A DNA stretch of 64,000 bases from NCBI GenBank assembly GCA_029378245.1, contig JARKIF010000087.1, positions 1 to 64,000 of the forward strand. The letters are read 5' to 3'. The notes beneath the pieces are model-generated. The model did not search any database, was not told the DNA's origin, and saw nothing but the letters and a program-made list of their open reading frames with translations. The DNA comes from Roridomyces roridus (lineage: Eukaryota; Basidiomycota; Agaricomycetes; Agaricales; Mycenaceae). A program made the position numbers and the translations under genes. Positions within the stretch are counted from its first letter, which is position 1, and each line of letters begins with the position of its first letter. Shown in pieces: positions 11,251 to 22,726 of this stretch.

Positions 11251-11657
11251 GTGTGGAGATCATCCATTTGGTGCCTATCTCCGGAGCTTGATCCTGCTTT
11301 CAACATTGCTCGGAGGACTCAGGACAAGCGAAGGCATCTCTTGAGAGACAATTTGCTGGGTATTCTCCGGGACAGAATTTCTATATGTAGATTCTCAACA
11401 GTTCGACAATCATTGAGGATCTTGTCAATACCACAAACACAGTGGCATATTTTTTCTTTGACTTCAGGAATGACAGGAAGAGCCTGGATATCATGTTGCG
11501 CTCCATTGTCTGGCAGCTATCTGCCAAGTCACCCACTCCCCACAGGTTTCTTTCAGAGCTTCACAAGACATTGGGAAATGGAACAGTGCAACCAAAGCTA
11601 CAGCATCTTCAGGAGATACTTGATAGCTTAATTTCAGGCCAACAACAGACTTGCATT

Positions 11658-12424
11658 TAGTGTTGCTGCGGTCCGGTTATGTTCGGTTCGGGGCCAAATT
11701 TTTCGAACCCCGAACCGCACCCACGGTTCGGTTCGGCAAAATCTCCGAACCTCGGACCGCACCTGGGGTTCGGTGCGCGGCAGGTTCGGTCTGGGGTTCG
11801 AACAGGTTCGCTGAGGTTCAAACCTAATTTTTTCCCTCCCCATGAGCCCACAAAAATCAACTGTTCGAAGCTTAATGTCAACAGAGTGGCAGCATGGTTC
11901 AAATTGGAAAGTGAATGTAGCCAACATTGACCTTGTATTGACCCCAGAATTGCTGTATCACGTTGGTCTCGGGGTTCTATTCAAGAAGAGCTTCATATGA
12001 TGAACATGAACAAGGTTGTTTAGTAGTTTGCATTGATTTCGCATGTCACCGTTTGCTGCTGCCGATACCTCCATCAAATAATGTTTGTTCCAATCAGATG
12101 CTGCCGAGCCTGCCGTGCATGGAATAGGATGGCTTCAGTGTGTACTATCAACGCCAGATGATGCTGATGTTACCCAAAATCCCCCGCGACTGGAGCCGAA
12201 GCATGGAAAGTTGCATCTTGGTGATCAGAATCGACCGATCCGGGCACGGGTTCGGACAGGTTCGCACCGGTGCGCACAGGTTCAAAATTCCTCAGATTCT
12301 TTGAACCCTGAACCGCACCTCAGGTCCGGTGCAGGTTCAGCCCCTCCCATCGAACCGCACCGCGGGTTCGGTTCGGGGTTCGCACATGTTCGGATCGGTT
12401 CTGAACCGAACATCGGCATCACTA
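11658..12424. mobile_element. hAT-like non-autonomous element, 767 bp, in Walker B of the NACHT gene
   Basis: It is flanked by a perfect 8 bp direct repeat CTTGCATT (11650-11657 and 12425-12432). Ends are inverted: TAGTGTTGC on the left and the reverse complement TAGTGATGC on the right. The 8 bp target duplication and TAGTG ends are hAT-superfamily features. Both subterminal regions (11664-11825, 12235-12415) are packed with GGTTCGG/CCGAACC motifs in both orientations, like the subterminal binding repeats of hAT elements. The 400 bp interior has no transposase frame, so it is non-autonomous. One target copy removed joins GQQQT to CIVLDGLDE in frame. Confidence 0.9.
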
Positions 12425-14276
12425 CTTGCATTGTGCTGGATGGGCTGGATGAATGCTGGAAACAGGATTGGCCCAATCTTGTTGCCTTTATCAATAGGCT
12501 TTCCAGCACTCACACAAGAAGGTTGCATCTACTGGTCACAAGTCAGCCTCTCCAAGGATTTCAAGCAGGGTTCACTAACATTCCTGCCATTCGCTTGAAC
12601 TCATCCATTGTGGACCATGATATCAAATCTTTTGTGGGCAGCAAGATGTTGACAATGGCCAGTGAGGCAGAACATGCAAATGTGATCACAGAGCAGATTG
12701 TGAGACAGAGCAATGGAATGTGAGTCATGTTCACGATGCATTTCAAGTCCAAAAAGTTAAGGTCATATCTAGGTTCCGTTTAGCTGCTTGTTTGGTTGTT
12801 GAATTGAGCCATTGCCCCTGGGAAGATGAGTGGGATGATGTGCTTGCAATTCTTCCTGCAGATCTATTTGGCATTTATAGCCATTTCATCAACCGCGCAA
12901 AGAATGAGCCAAAACTATCTGCAGTTTTTATTCAGGCAATCCTGCAGTGGCTTATATTTTCAGCCAGGGAACTTTCCACCAATGAACTAGCAGATGCAAT
13001 TGCTTTCCGTCTTGATCTCCCGACCTTTGACCTTTTGAACCCGGAAACATCAATCTATTACCCCCACCGTCGGACGGGCAACTCAAAGCTGTTCCAGCTA
13101 CTTGATGGTTTGGTTGTATTTAACAACCATGGAAGAGATGAACCAACAATCGCATTTGCACATTCATCTGTGCGGGACTACATACTCTCCGAGCAGTTCC
13201 ATCAGCAACATGCATCAGTTTTCAATCTAGCACAGAACATATCCCAGAGATTCATTACACAAACTTGTGTGCGGCATCTTCTTCTTTACTCCCAAAAAGG
13301 TCATGTCATCACCAGGGAAACACCAAAAGTTCATCCGTTTGCATTATATGCAGCTCAATATTGGTTCTACCACTGGAAGCATTGTGATAACTCAGATCAG
13401 GATCAATTATTTCCCTTAATAATGGAACTGCTAGAGGACACAAGCAGCCAGTATTCAGCTATGGGTTGCCTGCAGGCATCAAGCAAATCTCAAGTCATGT
13501 TGAATGAGCCGGTTGAACCAGCTATTTGCATGTGTGCAAGAACAGGTTTCACCAGAGGCGTGTCAGCTTTGCTGAGTGAGAAGAAAGTAGCAATTGATGC
13601 TGTTCAAAAGGACGGCTACACTGCACTGCATCTTGCCTCTTTCAAGGGTCATATTGAGATTGTCACAAGGCTCGTTGAGTCCGGGGCATCTGTCCATAGT
13701 GTAGAGGAAGATGGCTTGACTGCACTTCATCTTACCTCTCGCCAAGGTCATCTTGAGATTGTTAAGTTCCTTCTCAAGCACAATGCCTTCATTGATGCTG
13801 TTGATCCGTTCAATGTGACCGCACTGCACCTAGCCTTTGTCCATGGCCATATTGACATTGCCAGGTTGCTCATTGAACATGGAGCATCTATTGAAGTTGT
13901 TGAGGACTTTTATGGTTCCACACCGCTGCATCTTGCAGTCCGCAATAATCAACTAGATGGTGTGAAGCTGCTCATTGAACATGGTGTAAAAATTGATGCT
14001 GTTGAGAATGATGGAGCCAATGCACTGCATCTTGCTTTGCAGAAACGCCACAACAATATTGCTACTCTCCTTATTGAGCAAGGAATGCCTGTTGATACCG
14101 TTCAAAATGATGGCTGGACTGCACTACATTTTGCCTCGATGAGAGGTTATCTTGATGTTACAAACTTGCTCCTGAAACGCAGGGCGTTAGTTGATGCCAT
14201 TGAGAAAGATGGTTACACTGCATTACATATTGCTTCTTACAATGGCCACATTCATGTTGCCAAGATGCTCATTCAA

Positions 14277-14474
14277 TAGAGCGTATTGGATGTCGACAAA
14301 AAGTGGAAATTCTGTCAAGTGAAATCCTTGACAGATTTAAGCGAGTCTCGCAGGATTGATCCCACTGGAGCCCACTGGGCGTGTCCCATCAGCCCAACTT
14401 TTTGGTGAGATCCGCTCCACTTTTAAGCGAAATCTCGCTTAAATCCACTTTTTGGCGACATCCAATACGCTCTA
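14277..14474. mobile_element. Small inverted-repeat element (MITE), about 198 bp, in the ankyrin array
   Basis: About 30 bp terminal inverted repeats, nearly perfect: TAGAGCGTATTGGATGTCG on the left and its reverse complement at 14456-14474, continuing into CAAAAAGTGGA. It interrupts an ankyrin repeat after HVAKMLIQ and introduces a stop. The uninterrupted frame would read HVAKMLIQ-YGASLKV with the regular 33-residue spacing. Target duplication is ambiguous: a strict TA duplication (Tc1/mariner style) would leave an extra TAA codon, while AATA or ATA restores the frame. No coding capacity. Confidence 0.85.
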
Positions 14475-15609
14475 ATACGGGGCATCTCTCAAGGTTTCTC
14501 AGAATGATGGCTTGACTGCATTATATCTTGCACTGTCCAAGAGCCATCTTGATGTTGCAAAGCTCCTGATTGAATATGGGGCATCAGTTCATGCAGTTAG
14601 AAACCAAAGCTTGGATGCACTGCATCTTGCCTCATCTAGAGGTGACCTTCAAGTTGCGAAGCTACTTATTGGACTTGGTGCATCATTACAAACTGTTGAC
14701 AGCAATGGTGGGACTGCACTTCATCTTGCCGCTGGGAACCAGGAGGTTGAAATTGTTGAGCTGCTGGTTCAACACAAGGCATCCATTGATGCTGTTGACA
14801 GCAATGGCTTGACCCCACTGTATGTTGCGACTCACTATGGTCACTTTGATGTTGTCAAGGTGCTCCTTGAGTATGGAGCATCTGTGGACACTATTGGGAC
14901 TGACAGTTGGAATTTATTGCATCTTGCCTCAAGCTGCGGATACCTGGATATAGCAAGGCTCTTTATTGGACATGGAGTATTGAAGGATGCTATTGAAGAA
15001 AATGGTTGGACAGCCCTGCATCTTGCCTCATACAATGGCCACACTGATGTGGCAAAGCTGCTGATTGAGCTTGGTGCATCCATTGATGCCACTGAAAATG
15101 ATGGCGGAACTCCACTACATGCAGCCTCAAGCAGTGGCCACCTTGATATAACTGAACTGCTCATTCAGAGAGGTGCAAAGATAAATGTTGCTGCAAAGGA
15201 TGGCTCGACTGCACTGCATCTTGCTTCACAGTATGGCCAAGCCACCATTGCCAAGTTTCTCATAGACCATGGGGCATCTGTTGATGCTGTTGAAGATACT
15301 GGTGCCTCTATGTTGCATGTTGCCTCAGGCAATGGCCATCTTGCCATTGTTCAGTTGCTTATTGAACATGGGGCATGTATTAATGCTATTGACAATAATG
15401 GGCATACTGTGCTGCATATCGCAATGAGCAAGGGCTATCTCAAAATTGCAAAGTTACTTATGAATTATGGGGCATCTTGGGAGCTTATTGACATGCAGCC
15501 CTGGATTGTGTTTCTCATTGCAGTGAAGTACGGTTATGTTGACGTGGACTTGATGGAAGTAGAAAGTGATGACTCTGAATCATTTACAACGGCACAGGAG
15601 TCAATTTAG

Positions 15610-15937
15610 TGCTTACGTTGATACTGATTGTTACAAAAATTAGGCTCCTTTCGGATAACGTTACTTTCTCACACTTTGGAGCATTTCACCGTCAAACAGA
15701 AAATGATGGTTACTTTGCATCACCGAAAATGGCAGCGGAAGTAACGAAAAGTCGCTAAAGTAACCGGAAGTAACGCGATCCGAATGGAGCCTTATGCTTC
15801 TATGTATGTACTGGTAGACGAATTGGGTTCAGTTAAATTTAATTCTCTACTGGACTTTGTTGTTGCTACTACTAGGGAATCGAAACAAGTTGTTTTCAAT
15901 ATCACTTCACACTACTTTTTTTTTTGGTACACCAAGA
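15610..15937. other. Gap between converging NACHT-ankyrin and DUF6535 genes
   Basis: About 330 bases, AT-rich. It contains one inverted stretch (GGCTCCTTTCGGATAACGTTACTTT near 15642 and GTAACGCGATCCGAATGGAGCC near 15770), nearly reverse-complementary at its ends and about 150 bp long overall. It could be another small MITE, but no target duplication was resolved. No gene. Confidence 0.4.
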
Positions 15938-18672
15938 CTACCAATCCAACCCCGCAATAATCGCTCGAACCCGGCCCAGCGAAGATTCTGGATAAGAAGC
16001 CAACGCCTCATTGAAAACCTCCAAAGTCTCCTTGATGCGACGCCGGGCACCAATGTCATCCAACCACCCATATTGGATCAAGGACCCCGAGGCTTCAGCG
16101 TACTTGTCAAAGATCCCACCAGCTAAAATGGCATCCATCACCAACAGGTTGTCCAATGTACAAATTTCCACTGGGTTCTGGCGTAGACGCGTGATAGCGG
16201 CTGCCAGTCGAATCTGGTGTACGTTGTGGACTTGGCCGGCACGAGGAGGGTTAATTTTACCCATCCGTTGCAGGGTTTCGATCATCTTGTACGGAGGAGA
16301 ACCATTCGGACTCGCATGTATGTCCTCGAGGAAATCCGCCAATGAGCTAATCCTCGATTCCGTCACAAGGTCTTCAAAATGCTGGATACCGATGTCGGTG
16401 TCTGCTAGTCGTTCAATCAACTCGAGAGACCCTTTCCGCGTTTCCGTCGTGAGCAATGTGCGCTGTAATGCAGACAGTCCGTCGGGAAGGACGTATTGAC
16501 ACGTCCGCAGAACCAGATCTTTCAGCATTGCATGGACGGAGCACACTAATGGCGAGGTTCCTTGACTTTCAATTATGTCGATGACAGAAGATAGTGCCGA
16601 TTCCAGATGCGAGTGAAGTTGTTCTGAGAGGAACGCCACGCGCCACAGCGAACGCAGCACATCGGAGCGCGCGGCGGAACCAGACACGGCGAGTGTCACA
16701 GGATATGCTTTCCACATATGCTCCGCAAACCGCGTGCCCAGGAGATTCTTCAACGCTTCATCCGACTGTCGATTGTCGAAATAATAGATGATGCTGTTGG
16801 GAATGGGCCTCGGAACGATTGATTGGCTGGGTGGAGTCCAATACGAAGACAATTCCTGAACGATCGTATCGACACCCACGCCGTGGGAGACTCGGGTGTC
16901 GCCAAATCCCCCGAAGACACGGCGGTCTCCAAAGCAAGTTCAAGGTCCGCTTCCCAAGCAGAGAATGACGCAGCGGAGTTGAGCAGCAGAATCGCCTGTG
17001 TGTCGCGCCATCGGTATGACGGCAATTTCAACCAACCCAGGTTTCTGAGGAATCGGAATAGCAGTCTGTGCGGCACGTTGAGGGACAAATCCTCCAAGAT
17101 GTCGACAAGGGACGCAGGGTCGCCTGTTCCCCACAAACCATCATTACTGAGTATCGGAAGGCCCATAATCCACCAAGATTGAATGTGCAACATGATGGGT
17201 TGTACATCCAGGGTCCCAGCACGGCTTTGGAGATGCGTGATCTCCTGGAGTAGTTTGGGAACTTGGCTCTTTGCCGATAGATACACAGACCATTGCGCCA
17301 TCGCTGCGATGGACACGCGATAATGCTCCCACTCGAAATCAAACGGATTCGGGGAGTAGGACCGATATTGCGGAAACTCCGAAAGAATATGCTGGTCCGA
17401 CGGCGAGACCGGGAGACTCCCTATCGCCCATAGAGCCTTGTAATAAATGATTCGCCGACGTCTGATAGCGTCGGTCGACAAAACCCCCGTATCGCAGCTG
17501 CGAAGCAGATCTTGAAGCCGCGACAGCAGCTGCGCGTTGGGGTCTCGGAGGAGATTCTGCACGTGGTTGCGGTATCCGCGACGCGGAGATGTGGGTCCCC
17601 ACAACACGTCGGGTATTGCCTCGATAAAAGGCTCGAGCTCCGTCTCGTCAGCCAACGATCGGACGGTCCAGGCCAGAGCCTGATAATCTCGAGCAATCCG
17701 TTGGGGAGAGCGCTGCGTCGCTTCGTACGCCATGACTGCCGTTATAGTTCGTTTTGGAACGGAGGAAGAAGTCGATGGATGCCGAAAGTGATGCCAGAAT
17801 GCCCGTATGGCGCGTGAAAAACGCCAAAATGTAGCGGAGAGCGGTGTGCGGTACGGGCAGTCGAAATAGCGCAAGGGTAGTAGAGTCAGGACTGAGTATA
17901 TCGATGTGATAATGGCCAGGATGGCACCTGCCACGACCGCCATCGGGATGTTGATGGGTACGAGGAATGCGACAAGCCCTGCGAAGAAGAAGAGCAGGGA
18001 TGCATGTAGGAGAAGCGGGATGATGTCCACGACTGTGTGCATGCTGAATCGCTTGAGGCCATAGTATAGGTACGAGAAAATACGGGCGCGCGTGGCTGGC
18101 GCGGAGCGCATGTCTGCCTTGTGAAGGAAGTCGCGAGCCCATTGCTCGACGAGGGTGGCAACGAGGGCGCAAGACAGACTGAGCCCTAGACTGACAAACC
18201 AGAAGGAGTTGCAGACAAGGGAGGCCGTTGGCGGTGCGAAAGCTGGCGTACGTTGCGGCAGCAGAAATGTGCTCCCATTCGCAGCCGCGGCAAGCTGCTG
18301 CGAGATCTGAGCCAGCAGCTGGACTGTAGTGTCTCCCGAATCTGGAAGAAGCGTCGGATAGCTCTCGATAATGAAGGCCGTCAGACTCGCAGAGAAGAGA
18401 CCCGCCTTCGGGATTGTTAGAGGCTTCGGTGTGCAGGGAGACGACGGTCACCTACGAAGATGAGTATGCCCTCCATGTCACTCTTCCAACTCTCCACCAA
18501 GGCTTTATCGTATTTCTCTGCCTCGGAGACGTAGACAGCCCAAAGCTTTGTCGCCGCTGCTTCTTCACTGGAGCCTTCGTCTGTTCGTGGATCTACATCG
18601 ACATCGTTCAATCATGGCCCTACACGCAACAAAGGGCTCACCTTGAGCCTTTTCTGTGTGCGAGTCCGTCAT
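15938..18672 (-). pseudogene. DUF6535 multi-pass membrane protein, copy 1 (single frameshift)
   Basis: This is a basidiomycete DUF6535 protein. Start ATG at 18672 (MTDSHTEKAQ), then an intron, then KLWAVYVSEAEKYDKALVES and WKSDMEGILIF, the family signature. After a second intron comes AGLFSASLTAFIIESYPTLL, followed by four hydrophobic helices (FWFVSLGLSLSCALVATLV, IIPLLLHASLLFFFAGLVAF, and two around MAVVAGAILAIITSIYS). A long cytosolic alpha-helical region follows (ARDYQALAWTVRSLADETEL, AIPDVLWGP). The frame breaks near 16920: the conserved region continues as VFGGFGDTRVSHGVGVDTI in another frame after loss of one base. It then runs to a stop at 15938 with SLGRVRAIIAGLDW. The function of the family is unknown. 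This is the outer gene of the left arm of the inverted duplication. Confidence 0.8.
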
Positions 18673-18904
18673 GATGGTGGTAAGGAACAAGAAGCATCAA
18701 ACAAGCGCCATGATGCGTCGCGGGAGTGATTGAGTTGATTGCGGGAACCGAAGGATGCCTGAACTTGGTGACGCCCACCGTCTTCTCTCTCAAATCAACC
18801 AGCACCGAACATCCGTTCTCTCAACACACAGACGGAATTTCGAGGCATTGAAAGTAAATCAACTCTACCCAAGCTAAAAGCGGCTCCCAAGCATCCCTCA
18901 ATCC

Positions 18905-20467
18905 TCACCGGCCCTCCCAGAAATCCTCAAACCCCTCCCGCAAGTCTTCGTCCTCAACTGGTTCCCGGCACGTTAGCGCGTCAATCAAATATCCCAAAGG
19001 TGGACTCACTATCTTCATAGTTCTGTTCCTGCAGCACCTCCTCTCTATCCAGCAACTGGCGCCACCTAAACATAAAATCATACCCATCGAACCAGAGCGT
19101 CCTCAGCGCCGGACATCTCTCCCTAAGCTTGTCCCGCATTACGAAAAAGTCGGGTATCATCTCCGGTAAGACGACTAACGTATCCTCATCCTCATCTGAC
19201 TCGAATTCAAATTCCCATGAAATGGCGAGCCGCTGGAGAGTCGGCGGGAGCCCCGGTGTATCTTCCAAATCGGCGAAGAAGTCCGTTGCCTGAGAGATCT
19301 TCTTGTGAGACGTCCACAGAGAGAAAAAAAATTCACTCGACGCACCCGACGGTTGAAATCCGAATATTCTCCATCTTCGATCTCAGCCAATACACTCACG
19401 CGGAGTTCGATCAGCGCAGGTAAGCACCTGCAGATCGTGCTGAGATTGTACCGGTCCAGGTCGTGGACGGTCGTATGCAGAGTCGTGATATGCCCATATT
19501 CCCCGCGGAGCTGGAAAGTCAACTCCTCAGGACTACCAACGTCGATGACGAGGCGCGTGAGAGTGGGCTTGGGGAGGAAGAGGTGCAGAGGCGTGGAGGC
19601 TCCACGGTATTCCTTCAATAAGGGCAATACATCAACAGCGCGGATGGCTGGCTGCTCGCTGGGCTCGTACTCGATTTGTCCCCAGCCACCAAGCTGGAGC
19701 GCGCAGACCGCCGGGAATTTAGACAAAACAACGAGGTTCTGAGTCATGGTGGAGAAGTTCATGGCGAGGCGTAGTTTATCGACGTTGAGAAACGTCGCAC
19801 CGCGAGCTAGCGTGTTGCTCACGGCACTGACGCTCCCTGTCGCTTCCAACTCGCGCAGATGCCCGCGATGAACGATGGTGAGCCAGAAATTCCTGTCATC
19901 GTTGGCCACGACGCTGTTGCGGTAAACGAGCTTCGTCGTGCGCAATTCCAGAATTGTGGTGTCGACGGTCTCGTCCGTGACGACTTCGCACCCTTCGATC
20001 ACGATCTCCGTCAGGAGCGGTATCCGACAGAGGTGGACGAGTCCCACTGGAGTAAACTTGACACGACACGCAAAGAGCTTCTTGAGACCGGTGAACCTTC
20101 CTAAGGCGTCCATGAACGAGGCCAGGAGAATGTCGGGCGAATCGATGAACTCCGCCTCCCCTAGATGCTGTCGCTCCGTGCCGATGGTGCATTCCCGGAC
20201 AAAGGGGGCAATTTCATCGGACGACCAGAAAGCCAGTCGGTCCAGCCCACTTTGAATGTCGTCGGAAGCAGGGAGAGCAACGTCTCGCGATGGGGCCTCT
20301 CGGCGATAATAGTAGTGAAACACGAGGTGGCTGAAAAGGAGTGCTCGGGATGCGGTGGTGAATCTTTTGGCAGTGGAATAGACGTTCTTCAGGGATTCAC
20401 GAGGTAGGAGCCCGAATATTTCGATCCATAGCTCGTTGGGGACTCGTTCATGAGACGACTCAGACAT
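18905..20467 (-). CDS. F-box protein, copy a
   Basis: N-terminal F-box (ESSHERVPNELWIEIFGLLP then RESLKNVYSTAKRFT) is the Skp1-binding motif of SCF ubiquitin ligases. The remaining 420 residues form the variable LRR-like recognition part: DIQSGLDRLAFWSSDEIAPF, FTGLKKLFACRVKF and ITTLHTTVHDLDRY. Exon 1 ends at FNRR, an intron with donor GTGCGT follows, and exon 2 starts ATDFFADLEDTPG and continues DFFVMRDKLRERCPALRTLW and WFDGYDFMFRWRQLL. A third exon, after a GTGAGT intron, encodes EDEDLREGFEDFWEGR. I preferred the Met at 20467 over one five codons upstream because all copies here start M-S-S/P-H-E. The target is unknown. Its mirror partner is the broken copy e at 58.9-61.4 kb. Confidence 0.88.
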
Positions 20468-20622
20468 GGTGGCAGAAGGCAAGATCTTTGACAGGTGTTG
20501 GGATCACGATGTGATCCGAGGTACCGATCTGCTTCCCTCATGGTCTCCATGGTTCCGCTGCTGCTGTAAGCCGTCTAGTGCAGCCTGAGCATTGGCCTCG
20601 CTCCTCTCCCATTGCCATCTGA

Positions 20623-21933
20623 ATGCCCGTCTCATTCACGGTCGCCAAACATCCTTCGAACCAGGTGACCCCACAAGGGCCTTTCACAGCCGAGGATCTT
20701 CTCGCTCGGGCATGTCCCGACCAGTATGCGACCGCCAGCGTTGTCCTGGGGTCCTCCTTCTCCCAGTCCGATAGTACGCCGCTGAAGGCAGAAAGCTCCG
20801 TGAAGAAGCGGCTCTCGAGACTCAACCCGTTCTCCAAGTCTAGGGCCCCGACGTCTACCAACATCTTCCCAACCCCCAACGGCTTCGTCACCACGATAAT
20901 CTCGGCGTACAATACACACCACAATCTCGTCATCCGCCCAGACGATGTCTGGATCAATATCCTCACGCAGTTCAACTTCTACGTCAACGCCAACGCAGAG
21001 CTTCTGCGCGCCAACTTTGTCGCGCACGACGGCAAGAAGGAGCTGCGCATTTTTACCCGTGACAAACGCGAGGCGATGGATTTTGCCGACCTCTCTCGCC
21101 AGATGGTCGGTAAACTGGAGGAGAACATCATAGACCCCACCCTCCGCGCGTGGGTCCTCCCCAGCTTCTCCACGACGACGCTCAAAGATAAAACCGTCGG
21201 GGCGATCGTCATGATGTCCACACTCAAGGCTTACTTCCAGTACGTCTTCGAGTCGAGCATCTGTGGCATCCCGCGGGTCACGCTTGCGGGCAAGAAGTCC
21301 GACTGGGAGGATATTCTCCAACGGTTGGAGAAGTTGAAAGAGTATGGGATCGAGACGATTGCATGGTATCACTTGCTGGTGCCCATCATCAAGCGCTTCG
21401 TTCGGGCATTCGACAACCCGAATTCAGCGGATAATATCGACTTTTGGTCCAAGGTCGCCGATTTCGTCTCGAACGGCAGCGGGCACGACTATTACGCCGG
21501 GTGGATTTCAGCATTTTGTGTATTCGACCCCGAGGGAAAGTGGATTGGTCCGCTTCTCAAGAAGTCGATGCCTTTATTCTCTTCTCCTTCATCCCTGGCA
21601 AATTCGCTACTTCCTGAATCTACAAACGTTGATCCACCTGAATCCCTCTCGGCGTCAGCCTTTTGGGACGCATACGCCGTGCCCTTGCACCCTGGAGACA
21701 GCTTGGTTTTGGACGGAACCTGTTTTCACGTGGTCGAAACACTTAACATACCCTTTGGATACGTGCATGTCCCCGTCAAGTTGGTCGACCAGGAGGCCGC
21801 TGATCCCGAGTGGCCGTGTGTAATGGTTGCGGGTGTGGTTGGCATGGTCGTTTCGTCTTCCGATGACGGCAAGATGGATACAGTTCAGCCCGCGACGGGG
21901 TGGTGGATTTTTAGGAAGCGGGACGAGAAGTAG
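20623..21933 (+). CDS. DUF4419-domain protein, intact copy
   Basis: A single-exon 436-residue protein of the DUF4419 family, common in fungi and of unknown function. It starts MPVSFTVAKHPSNQ. The DUF4419 core begins at NGFVTTIISAYNTHHNLVIR and includes PDDVWINILTQFNFYVNANA, ELRANF-like LLRANFVAHDGKKEL, IIDPTLRAWVLPSFSTTT and YFQYVFESSICGIPRVTL. Then come GKKSDWEDILQRLEKLKEYG, WYHLLVPIIKRFV and YYAGWISAFCVFDPEGKW. It ends WWIFRKRDEK. It is divergent from F-box copy a across about 155 bases and is the only intact DUF4419 gene in the window. The mirror copy at 57386-58740 is frameshifted. Confidence 0.92.
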   Translation: MPVSFTVAKHPSNQVTPQGPFTAEDLLARACPDQYATASVVLGSSFSQSDSTPLKAESSVKKRLSRLNPFSKSRAPTSTNIFPTPNGFVTTIISAYNTHHNLVIRPDDVWINILTQFNFYVNANAELLRANFVAHDGKKELRIFTRDKREAMDFADLSRQMVGKLEENIIDPTLRAWVLPSFSTTTLKDKTVGAIVMMSTLKAYFQYVFESSICGIPRVTLAGKKSDWEDILQRLEKLKEYGIETIAWYHLLVPIIKRFVRAFDNPNSADNIDFWSKVADFVSNGSGHDYYAGWISAFCVFDPEGKWIGPLLKKSMPLFSSPSSLANSLLPESTNVDPPESLSASAFWDAYAVPLHPGDSLVLDGTCFHVVETLNIPFGYVHVPVKLVDQEAADPEWPCVMVAGVVGMVVSSSDDGKMDTVQPATGWWIFRKRDEK

Positions 21934-21980
21934 AGGGCTGCGGTTCTGGTTTCATGTCGCACATATATCGTTTGGCATGG

Positions 21981-22349
21981 CAAGGGTATGCACCGGAAGA
22001 TGCCGAGACACAGCCTCATAGGTAGGGTAGGGTCCGGGGGTCCTTAACCCACTTTTCTGACTGTTGTTCAGAACCATTCAAAAACACTTTTGAGACACTC
22101 TTTGGAATTTTTCCATTTTTTGATGAGAACAGTGATACCATCAGGGAATTCTTGACCGCAGCCGCAGTTGCCGGTGGCTTTGAATTCGGCTCTGAATATG
22201 GGATCTAATGTCAGTTTGATGTCCTGTACCAGCCAGGCGGCTGATCAAGAGAATTTGTGATCGCCGAGTCACATTTCTTGAGGGGGTCCGAGGCCCTTAG
22301 TTCACTTTTCCGACCCTGTGTAGAATTTTTTAAGGGTGCCTACCCCTTG
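21981..22349. mobile_element. 369 bp hAT-like MITE present only in the left arm
   Basis: Flanked by perfect 8 bp direct repeats TGGCATGG (21973-21980, 22350-22357). Ends are imperfect inverted repeats (CAAGGGTATGCACC left; reverse complement CAAGGGGTAGGCACC right). The paralogous arm carries a single CCATGCCA at 57343-57350 with matching flanks on both sides: the empty site. Internally two direct repeats (GGGTCC-GGG/AGG-...CACTTTT near 22030 and 22285) lie just inside the ends. No coding capacity. The 8 bp duplication suggests hAT, but family assignment is inference. Confidence 0.85.
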
Positions 22350-22726
22350 TGGCATGGCATGTTCGTTGGAAATGATGCGTGTTAGAATAAGCGGATTCCC
22401 GACGCCTGTATTTCGGAAGCTTATACTTACACAGATTACCTTGCGATGCGCACGACTACTCTCCCAAGAAAATCCCCAAAAGAAAACTTGCATCAGTCGG
22501 CGCAGATCCAGAATGTTGTCCGATCCTCGAGCACGGCGGTCAAGGAACCCATAACCTTTTCATCCAGAAATCCTCAAACGTTGTTAGTCGATCCTTGGCT
22601 AGTTGTCGCACACATCAGCCCTCTCATAATCAATCATATTGATTCCTTCAACCCGTAAGTATTGGTAGCTCAAGAAGACAAGAAATTGAAGTTCGAAACA
22701 CCCAGTGAAACTCATCAACCTTGCCT

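Larger units (their letters stand above)
11251..15609 (+). pseudogene. NACHT-ankyrin (STAND/NLR-like) gene split by two transposons
   Basis: This is an NLR-like protein of the NACHT-ankyrin type, a signal-transducing ATPase class linked in fungi to non-self recognition and programmed cell death. The NACHT part contains VAYFFFDFRNDRKSLDIMLR (from about 11440), the Walker B box CIVLDGLDECW (12427 on) and LLVTSQPLQGF. A winged-helix-like part follows after a canonical GTGAGT intron (12720-12770). From about 13560 come about 18 ankyrin repeats of 33 residues (DGYTALHLASFKGHIEIV type), seven before and eleven after a second insertion. No clear Walker A loop is visible upstream; the region around 11345-11400 has stops in the expected frame. 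One element (11658-12424) sits inside Walker B, another (14277-14474) inside repeat 7. Removing each restores one continuous frame, so the coding parts decayed little since insertion. The start is not resolved. Confidence 0.85.

Noticed and set aside
12085..12723. A separate 212-codon gene containing a VLDGLDECW motif
   Set aside because: Its first half is the right end of the hAT-like element read in frame by chance; only the part after 12432 is NACHT coding sequence.
14277..14474. Intron in the ankyrin region
   Set aside because: No GT-AG boundaries fit the frame, and the ends are near-perfect inverted repeats, so it is an insertion.
20632..21372. 246-codon minus-strand frame opposite DUF4419
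   Set aside because: Antisense shadow of the intact DUF4419 gene; no family motif or splice signals of its own.
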